Assembly (NCBI RefSeq): GCF_003030345.1
Contig: NZ_CP028158.1
Span: 2,852,001 to 2,916,000 of the forward strand
Origin: Plantactinospora sp. BC1
Lineage (GTDB): Bacteria; Actinomycetota; Actinomycetes; Mycobacteriales; Micromonosporaceae
Length of the DNA stretch: 64,000 nt
Reading direction: 5' to 3'
The notes below the pieces were generated by a model. It worked only from the letters and a program-made list of their open reading frames with translations. It had not been told where the DNA came from and ran no database searches. A program made the translations under genes and the position numbers. Below, piece after piece: positions 58,646-64,000 of this stretch (within the stretch, counting starts at the first letter, position 1; every line of letters begins with the position of its first letter).

Positions 58646-59922
58646 TGTCCACCATTGCTGTCGAGGAACTGGCCGTCACCGTGCGGCCGGGCTTCTGGAC
58701 CCGGGACCGTAAGGTCGGCGCCGGTGCCGTCCTGCTCGGGCTGGTCGCGGCGGTCCTCTTCGGTGCGCTGGCCACCGGCGAGGATGCCCGGTTCACCCTC
58801 AGCGAGGATGCCGGCGGTGCGGCGCTGGCCATCGACGGCACCGTCGGGGCGATCCTGTTCGGGCTGGTCGCGGCGGCGGCCGGCGCGGCGCTGCTCTCCG
58901 GGCTGCCGAAGCGCTGGTTCGTGCCGCTGCTCGGTGTCGCGGTGGTCGGGGTGGTGCTCTCCTTCCTCTGCTGGCAGGTCTCGGCCGCGCCGGCCGGGCA
59001 GAACTTCATGCCGCTGGTCAACATCGTCCGGGGTACCTTCATCCTGGCCCTGCCGTTGATCTTCGGTGCCCTGGCCGGGGTGCTCTGTGAGCGCTCCGGC
59101 GTGGTGAACGTGGCGATCGAGGGTCAGCTGCTGATGGGCGCCTTCGCCGGTGCCCTGGTCGGCACGATCGCGGCGAGCGCCTGGATCGGGCTGATCGCGG
59201 CGGCGCTGGGCGGGGCGCTGATCTCGCTGCTGCTGGCGGTCTTCACCATCCGCTACCTGGTCGACCAGGTGGTGATGGGCATCGTGCTCAACCTCTTCGC
59301 GGTCGGCCTGACCGGCTTCCTCTACGAGCGGCTGATGCAGCCGGAGGCGGCGAAGTACAACCAGCCGCCGAGGTTCGAGGCGTGGCCGATCCCGGTGCTG
59401 TCGGACATCCCGGTGCTCGGGCCGGCGCTGTTCCGGGGCAACATCTTCCTCTACCTGGCGCTGATCCTGGTGGTGGTGATCCACGTCGCGCTGTTCCGTA
59501 CCCGGTGGGGGCTGCGGACCCGCTCGGTGGGTGAGCACCCGACCGCCGCCGACACCCTCGGGGTGAAGGTACTGGCGCTGCGCTACCGCAACGTGCTGCT
59601 CGCCGGCATGGTCGCCGGGCTGGGCGGCGCCTCCTACACGCTGGCGCTCTACACCTTCAGCAAGAACATGATCGGCGGCAAGGGCTTCATCGCGCTGGCC
59701 GCGTTGATCTTCGGGCGGTGGAGTCCGACCGGTGCCCTGCTGGCGGCGCTCTTCTTCGGCTTCGCCGACCAGCTCGGCACCTATCTGGGCGCCATCGACA
59801 GCAGCATTCCGAGCGAGTTCCTGGCGATGCTGCCGTACCTCGCGACGCTGCTGGCCGTGGCCGGCCTGGTAGGCAAGGTGCGGGCGCCGGCCGCCGACGG
59901 CAAGCCCTACATCAAGGGCTGA
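58645..59922 (+). CDS. Nucleoside ABC transporter permease 2
   Basis: Membrane permease of 425 residues of the YufQ/NupC-type family. Three N-terminal hydrophobic segments (about 25-115) precede the core, which has CERSGVVNVAIEGQLLMGAF, VDQVVMGIVLNLFAVGL, GLRTRSVGEHPTAADTLGV and GKGFIALAALIFG. The ATG is supported by GGAAGG. It completes the BMP-ATPase-permease1-permease2 importer, which feeds the salvage enzymes encoded just below. Confidence 0.92.
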   Translation: MSTIAVEELAVTVRPGFWTRDRKVGAGAVLLGLVAAVLFGALATGEDARFTLSEDAGGAALAIDGTVGAILFGLVAAAAGAALLSGLPKRWFVPLLGVAVVGVVLSFLCWQVSAAPAGQNFMPLVNIVRGTFILALPLIFGALAGVLCERSGVVNVAIEGQLLMGAFAGALVGTIAASAWIGLIAAALGGALISLLLAVFTIRYLVDQVVMGIVLNLFAVGLTGFLYERLMQPEAAKYNQPPRFEAWPIPVLSDIPVLGPALFRGNIFLYLALILVVVIHVALFRTRWGLRTRSVGEHPTAADTLGVKVLALRYRNVLLAGMVAGLGGASYTLALYTFSKNMIGGKGFIALAALIFGRWSPTGALLAALFFGFADQLGTYLGAIDSSIPSEFLAMLPYLATLLAVAGLVGKVRAPAADGKPYIKG

Positions 59923-59946
59923 CCAGCGGCGGGGCAGGATGGGGGC

Positions 59947-60657
59947 GTGACGATGGAGATTGACTGGGCGAAGCTGCGGGCCGCCGCGACCGACGTGATG
60001 CGGCACGCGTACGCGCCGTACTCGAACTTTCCGGTCGGGGCGGCGGCGCTGGTCGACGACGGCCGGGTGGTGGTCGGCTGCAACGTCGAGAACGCCGGCT
60101 ACGGGGTGACGCTCTGCGCCGAGTGCGGCGTGGTGTCGGCGCTGCACGCCTCGGGCGGGGGCCGGCTGGTCGCGCTGTCGTGCGTGGGGGCGACCGGCGA
60201 GCCGCTGATGCCGTGCGGGCGGTGCCGGCAGCTCCTCTGGGAGAACGGCGGGCCGGAGTGCCTGATCGAGGCGGATCCGGTGCCGCTGCGGATGGCGGAG
60301 CTGCTGCCGCACGCCTTCGGGGTGGAGGACCTGGAGGCGATCGCCGACTCGGTGAAGGTGCCGGCGGTACCGGAGGCGCTGGCCGCGTGGCGGGGCCGGG
60401 GGACCGTCTTCGTGCACCCGGACGTCTCGGGTGGGCGGCGGGTCTGGACCGGCTACTGGGAGCGGGCCGCCGGTGACGCCGAGGGGGCGCAGACCGGGGT
60501 ACTCGAGGAGGCCCCGAGCTGGGACGACCCGGCCGAGGCGGTGAGCTGGGGGCAGGCGCGTACCCCCCGGGTGGTGGTGGTCGACGCCGACGGGGCGATG
60601 TTCTGGGCGGGTGAGGCGGAGCCGCCGGTCGAGATCCCGCAGCGGTGGGGCGGCTGA
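59947..60657 (+). CDS. cdd: Cytidine deaminase with uncharacterised C-terminal domain
   Basis: Protein of 236 residues. The first about 128 are a complete cytidine deaminase: PYSNFPVGAA, CNVENAGYG, the catalytic CAE (TLCAECGVV) and the zinc-binding PCGRC. It converts cytidine/deoxycytidine to uridine/deoxyuridine. The remaining about 108 residues form an extra domain (GRGTVFVHPDVSGG..., LEEAPSWDDPAEAVSWG, RTPRVVVVDADGAMFWAGE) that I cannot assign. Free-standing cytidine deaminases end near residue 130. GTG start; an ATG two codons later is an alternative. Confidence 0.93.
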   Translation: MTMEIDWAKLRAAATDVMRHAYAPYSNFPVGAAALVDDGRVVVGCNVENAGYGVTLCAECGVVSALHASGGGRLVALSCVGATGEPLMPCGRCRQLLWENGGPECLIEADPVPLRMAELLPHAFGVEDLEAIADSVKVPAVPEALAAWRGRGTVFVHPDVSGGRRVWTGYWERAAGDAEGAQTGVLEEAPSWDDPAEAVSWGQARTPRVVVVDADGAMFWAGEAEPPVEIPQRWGG

Positions 60658-60661
60658 GCCC

Positions 60662-60722
60662 GGTCCGGGCTTCGACCCGAGTCCGATTCGGGGTTCGACC
60701 GGCAGTCCGGGTTTCGACAGGC
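60662..60722. repeat. Three imperfect ~20-bp repeats between cdd and deoA
   Basis: TCCGGGCTTCGACC, TTCGGGGTTCGACC and GTCCGGGTTTCGAC recur at about 18-22 bp intervals. Small tandem duplication without obvious function. Confidence 0.45.
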
Positions 60723-60744
60723 AACTGGGAAGAGGAAGCAAGCT

Positions 60745-62025
60745 GTGGGTGGGTTAGCCGCGGTCGACGTGATCCGGGCGAAGCGGGACGGTGGGACGCT
60801 CTCCGACGAGCAGATCGACTGGGTGGTCGACGCGTACACCCGGGGGCGGGTCGCCGACGAGCAGATGTCGGCGCTGGCGATGGCGATCCTGCTCCGCGGC
60901 ATGACGCCGGCCGAGATCGCCCGCTGGACCGCCGCGATGATCGCCAGCGGAGACCGGCTGGACCTCTCCGGGGTACGTCGGCCGACCGTGGACAAGCACT
61001 CCACGGGTGGGGTCGGCGACAAGATCACCCTGCCGCTCACGCCGCTGGTGGCGGCGTGTGGTGCCGCCGTACCGCAGCTCTCCGGGCGGGGGCTGGGGCA
61101 CACCGGCGGGACGCTGGACAAGCTGGAGTCGATCCCGGGGTGGCGGGCCGCGCTCGGCAACGACGAGTTCATCGCCCAACTGGGTGAGGTCGGTGCGGTG
61201 ATCTGCGCGGCCGGCGAGCGGCTGGCGCCGGCCGACCGCAAGCTCTACGCGCTGCGCGACGTCACCGGCACGGTGGAGGCGATCCCGCTGATCGCCAGCT
61301 CGATCATGAGCAAGAAGATCGCGGAGGGTACCGGGGCGCTGGTGCTGGACGTCAAGGTCGGCTCGGGCGCGTTCATGAAGTCGGAGGCGGATGCCCGGGA
61401 ACTGGCCCGGACCATGGTGGAGCTGGGCGGCGCGCACGGGGTGCGCACGGTCGCCCTGTTGACCGACATGTCGACGCCGCTGGGGCTGGCCGTGGGCAAC
61501 GCGGTCGAGGTGGCCGAGTCGGTCGAGGTACTCGCCGGTGGCGGGCCGGCCGACGTGGTGGAGCTGACCGTCGAGTTGGCCCGGGAGATGCTGGTGGCCG
61601 CCGGACTGCCGGACGTCGACCCGGAGCGGGCGCTGCGGGACGGCCGGGCCATGGACGTCTGGCGGGCGATGATCCGGGCCCAGGGCGGGGATCCGGACGC
61701 CCCGCTGCCGGTCGCCCCGGAGGTGGAGGTCGTCCGGGCGGACCGGGACGGCTACGTCGCCGCCGTCGACGCGTACGGGATCGGGATCGCGGCGTGGCGA
61801 CTCGGCGCGGGACGGGCCCGCAAGGAGGACCCGGTCAGCGCCGGGGCCGGGGTGCTGCTGCACCGCAGGCCGGGAGATCCGGTACGCGCCGGTGAGCCGC
61901 TCTACGAGCTGCGGGCCGACGACCCCGGGCGGATCCCGGCGGCGCGCGCCGTCGCCGCCGAGGCGGTGTCGATCTCGGCCGAACCGCCGACCCTGCCGGC
62001 CCTGGTCATCGACCGGATCGGCTAG
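60745..62025 (+). CDS. deoA: Thymidine/pyrimidine-nucleoside phosphorylase
   Basis: Phosphorolyses thymidine or deoxyuridine to free base and deoxyribose-1-phosphate. At 426 residues it has the N-terminal helical domain with MSALAMAILLRGM, the phosphate-binding VDKHSTGGVGDK motif near residue 84, GTLDKLESIPGW, and the conserved GSGAFMK segment. GTG start behind GAGGAAG. Its position after the nucleoside importer and cytidine deaminase completes a pyrimidine nucleoside salvage pathway. Confidence 0.95.
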   Translation: MGGLAAVDVIRAKRDGGTLSDEQIDWVVDAYTRGRVADEQMSALAMAILLRGMTPAEIARWTAAMIASGDRLDLSGVRRPTVDKHSTGGVGDKITLPLTPLVAACGAAVPQLSGRGLGHTGGTLDKLESIPGWRAALGNDEFIAQLGEVGAVICAAGERLAPADRKLYALRDVTGTVEAIPLIASSIMSKKIAEGTGALVLDVKVGSGAFMKSEADARELARTMVELGGAHGVRTVALLTDMSTPLGLAVGNAVEVAESVEVLAGGGPADVVELTVELAREMLVAAGLPDVDPERALRDGRAMDVWRAMIRAQGGDPDAPLPVAPEVEVVRADRDGYVAAVDAYGIGIAAWRLGAGRARKEDPVSAGAGVLLHRRPGDPVRAGEPLYELRADDPGRIPAARAVAAEAVSISAEPPTLPALVIDRIG

Positions 62026-62286
62026 CCGTCCGCCGGGGCGCCGCCACCGACGACCAGCTCCACCGACCGGGCCGGGTCCGGGCGCGACCCGGGCTCGTCC
62101 CGGTCAGCTTCCACCCGTGTGGCTGCCACGCCGGGCGCCCATGGTGTACGGCCTGCCGACCGGCTATCCTCCGTCGCCGGGGGGTAGCACCGGGTGCGCG
62201 GTCGGCTCGACGACGGGCCACACCGCACGCGGTGCCGTGGGTGCCGTGCGCGCCCGAGGCGACTCCGACGTGACGGGAAACAGGCT

Positions 62287-62967
62287 GTGACCGTATCCGC
62301 TCCCGACCCCCAGGCGGTCCGGGCCGCCAACGTGACCGAGTTGCGGCGGTTGGGGCTGCCCGTGCCACCGGAGCAGTTTCCGTTGGTCTGGGAGCCGGGC
62401 GACGCGGTCGAGCTGCGACCCACCGCCGAGATCGAGGCCCGGACGGCGGTACTGCACCTGGTGCTGGCGCGCTGCTTCGGCATGCCGCCGGAGGCGGGGA
62501 TGAGCTGGCTGCTCGGCTCGCACCTGGTGGAGGCGGTGACGCCGCCGGAGTGGCAGTTCGTGATGGGCAGCCGGGGCGACCACCGCTCCTTCGTACTGCA
62601 CCACGACGCGGTCTTCGCGCTGGCCTGGGTACTCGGACTGAGCCGGCACCTGGACCCGACGGAGCCGAGCGACGAGCGGTTGATGGAGCGGCTGCCCAAC
62701 CTGGCGGCGGGGGAGACCTTCGGCCAGTGGCGCTCCCGCACCCTGGCGGCGCCCCGGGACGCGGCCGAGGTCGCCGTCGTACTCGACTTCTACTACTGCC
62801 TGGACTGGGGTTACCTGGAGGCCGAGCAGGCGGGGCTGCAACTGCCCGGGATGATCGACAGCAACGCGATCGGCCAGCGGCGGTGGGCGCTGGAGTGGGC
62901 GGTGGTCTTCCACGGCCCGTTCCACGACCCGCCCGCCGGCTGGGAGGAGGTCGACCTCTCCACCTGA
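62287..62967 (+). CDS. DUF4272 family protein
   Basis: Cytoplasmic protein of 226 residues matching the DUF4272 family in length and composition: N-terminal helix with AANVTELRRLGLPVP, then RTAVLHLVLARCFG, HHDAVFALAWVLGLSRHLDP, FYYCLDWGYLEAE and the C-terminal QRRWALEWAVVFHGPFHDP. Function unknown. GTG at 62287 chosen for GGGAAACAGG upstream; the longer frame begins in unconserved sequence. It lies downstream of the salvage genes but is not evidently part of the pathway. Confidence 0.82.
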   Translation: MTVSAPDPQAVRAANVTELRRLGLPVPPEQFPLVWEPGDAVELRPTAEIEARTAVLHLVLARCFGMPPEAGMSWLLGSHLVEAVTPPEWQFVMGSRGDHRSFVLHHDAVFALAWVLGLSRHLDPTEPSDERLMERLPNLAAGETFGQWRSRTLAAPRDAAEVAVVLDFYYCLDWGYLEAEQAGLQLPGMIDSNAIGQRRWALEWAVVFHGPFHDPPAGWEEVDLST

Positions 62968-63008
62968 CCCGCCACCTGACCCGCCGGCTCCGCCCGCCGG
63001 GTCGGCGG

Positions 63009-63869
63009 TCAGCGGGGGTGGTGGGCGGCCACCTGGACCGCCACGGTCACCGCGCTCGGTTCGGGGAGTTCGTCGATCCGCCGGCCGAGCCGGTCGGGGT
63101 CGGCGTGCCAGGCGCTCGGGCCCATCCCGACCAGGGTGCGGATCCCGGTCCGGTCGAGCCGGAGGGTGGCCCGGTGCACGGCCGTCGCGCCGGGCGTGAA
63201 GTGCTCGGCCAGGCTGCCGGCGACCCGGGCCTCCTTGGCCGGGTCGACCCGGAGCAGGCCGAGCCGGTCGACCAGTTCGCCGAGGTGCTCGGCGGTCGGC
63301 GTGACCACCAGCAGCGCGCCGTCGCCCCGGAGCACCCGGCGGAACTCCGCCCCGTTGCGCGGGGCGAAGACGTTCAACAGCAGCCCCGCGGTGCCGTCGG
63401 CGAGCGGCAGCCCGCGCCAGGTGTCGCAGAGCGCCGCACCGGCCCGGGGGTGCGCCCGGGCGGCCCGGCGCAGCGCCGGCTTGGAGACGTCCAGGGCCAA
63501 CCCAACGGCGGCGGGGAGCGCGTCGAGCACCGCGCCGAGGTGCCGGCCGGTGCCGGCGCCGGCATCCACCACAAGTTCCGGGTACGTCTGCGGCGCCGGC
63601 CCGGCGACCGCCCTGGCGAGGTCGGCGAGTGCGGTCGAGATCAGGTCGTAGTGGCCGGCGGCGAGGAACTCCTCACGGGCGGCCACCATCGCCGGGCTGT
63701 CCCCGGAGTGCGTGGCCCGGCCGGCGCTCAGGTTGACGTACCCCTGCCGGGCCAGGTCGAAGCTGTGCCCCACCGGGCAGCGCAGCGCGACCGCCGCGGC
63801 GGGCGGTACGGCGGCCAGCGGCCGGGCGCAGACCGGGCAGCGGAGCCGCCGCAGGACCTCGGGTGGCAC
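63009..63869 (-). CDS. 23S rRNA (guanine) methyltransferase RlmA-like
   Basis: SAM-dependent methyltransferase of 286 residues. An N-terminal zinc ribbon (LRCPVCARPL ... RCPVGHSFD) and QGYVNL are the RlmA(I/II) signatures. The Rossmann core has VVDAGAGTGRHLG near residue 105, SKPALRRAAR and LNVFAPRNGAEFRRVL. Family members methylate G745 or G748 of 23S rRNA; some (TlrB-like) give macrolide resistance. Which position is targeted cannot be told. Leaderless GTG at 63869 set by TATCGT; a longer frame to 63962 is not conserved. Confidence 0.88.
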   Translation of the reverse strand: MPPEVLRRLRCPVCARPLAAVPPAAAVALRCPVGHSFDLARQGYVNLSAGRATHSGDSPAMVAAREEFLAAGHYDLISTALADLARAVAGPAPQTYPELVVDAGAGTGRHLGAVLDALPAAVGLALDVSKPALRRAARAHPRAGAALCDTWRGLPLADGTAGLLLNVFAPRNGAEFRRVLRGDGALLVVTPTAEHLGELVDRLGLLRVDPAKEARVAGSLAEHFTPGATAVHRATLRLDRTGIRTLVGMGPSAWHADPDRLGRRIDELPEPSAVTVAVQVAAHHPR

Positions 63870-63875
63870 CCCGTC

Positions 63876-63881
63876 ACGATA
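63876..63881 (-). promoter_or_regulatory. -10 element TATCGT for leaderless rRNA methyltransferase
   Basis: On the minus strand TATCGT is followed by 6 nt and the GTG at 63869. Confidence 0.5.
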
Positions 63882-63940
63882 GTGCGCGACCTGGCCGGGG
63901 CCGGCGGTGGTGCCGCCGCTGGTCGCGGTGGCCGGGCCAC

Positions 63941-63946
63941 TAGGGT
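63941..63946 (+). promoter_or_regulatory. -10 element TAGGGT for leaderless right-edge gene
   Basis: TAGGGT is followed by 6 nt and the ATG at 63953. Confidence 0.5.
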
Positions 63947-63952
63947 CGGGGC

Positions 63953-64000
63953 ATGGCGGCAATCGGCTACGAAGAGATCGTCCGGGTACCCAAGGCGCTG
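63953..64000 (+). CDS. Probable adenosine deaminase, first 16 codons
   Basis: Only MAAIGYEEIVRVPKAL is in the window. I associate a start with IVRVPKxL with actinobacterial adenosine deaminases, in which it is followed by the metal-binding LHDHLDG motif, and the upstream nucleoside uptake and salvage genes support the call. The metal ligands themselves lie beyond the edge, so the assignment is provisional. Leaderless start. Confidence 0.6.
   Translation, partial: MAAIGYEEIVRVPKAL

Noticed and set aside
58126-60741. Minus-strand open frame of about 870 codons opposite the permeases and cdd
   Set aside because: Antisense shadow; highly biased His/Arg/Gly composition without motifs.

Overview
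The window is a GC-rich actinomycete chromosome segment. The third codon position is almost always G or C, many genes start with GTG or TTG, and many genes lack a ribosome binding site and instead sit 6-8 bp behind a TANNNT hexamer. The gene order tRNA-Gln, glmU, prs, rplY, pth and the style of the small accessory proteins fit the Micromonosporaceae; that family placement is my best guess from the sequence alone. There is no rRNA, transposase, integrase, CRISPR array or prophage. One tRNA gene is present.

Layout, left to right. (1) 1-10137: a peptide or amide uptake and breakdown locus. A leftward operon encodes an M19 dipeptidase, a solute-binding lipoprotein, two permeases, an M24-fold hydrolase that has lost metal ligands, a proline-iminopeptidase-like hydrolase and a double AsnC/Lrp regulator. 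The two transporter ATPases are transcribed divergently. (2) 10138-15316: rsmA, ispE, an ABC-F protein and a tandem pair of DUF4383 membrane proteins. (3) 15351-18174: a fatty-acid desaturase in an operon with its TetR neighbour, then an orphan DNA-binding protein. (4) 18188-26064: tRNA-Gln, glmU, prs, rplY, pth, then cysQ, cysD and cysN for sulfate activation. (5) 26096-32015: two divergent modules with type VII secretion hallmarks, each made of a small YxxxD partner, a larger WxG protein and a lipoprotein. The right-hand WxG protein carries RTX calcium-binding repeats and an M91-like HExxH protease domain. (6) 32174-42221: arylamine N-acetyltransferase, galE-galK, a CBS-pair protein, an ECF sigma factor with a membrane beta-propeller protein, trpS, a 2'-5' RNA ligase-like protein, a YihY protein and an acidic hypothetical protein. 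(7) 42403-50760: a maltodextrin locus with two GH13 enzymes, a LacI regulator and a binding-protein/permease set, with TTGCAA- or TTGCGCAA-cored operators. (8) 50764-53885: a DUF305 protein and a TetR regulator facing a membrane protein across twin operators. (9) 54222-64000: nucleoside uptake (Bmp-type ABC importer) and salvage (cytidine deaminase, thymidine phosphorylase and the first 16 codons of a probable adenosine deaminase), with a DUF4272 protein and an rRNA methyltransferase.

How the parts work together: the peptide locus couples import to intracellular hydrolysis; the maltodextrin locus couples a LacI switch to import and two alpha-glucan hydrolases; the nucleoside locus couples import to deamination and phosphorolysis. 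The most unusual content is the paired partner-effector-lipoprotein modules at 26.5-32 kb. Three further points stand out: a recurrent family of short upstream reading frames (peptides like MSERSER or VSARSEL) whose stop codon overlaps the start of the next gene, a CTG start codon that is forced by context at 55562, and a large set of leaderless promoters.
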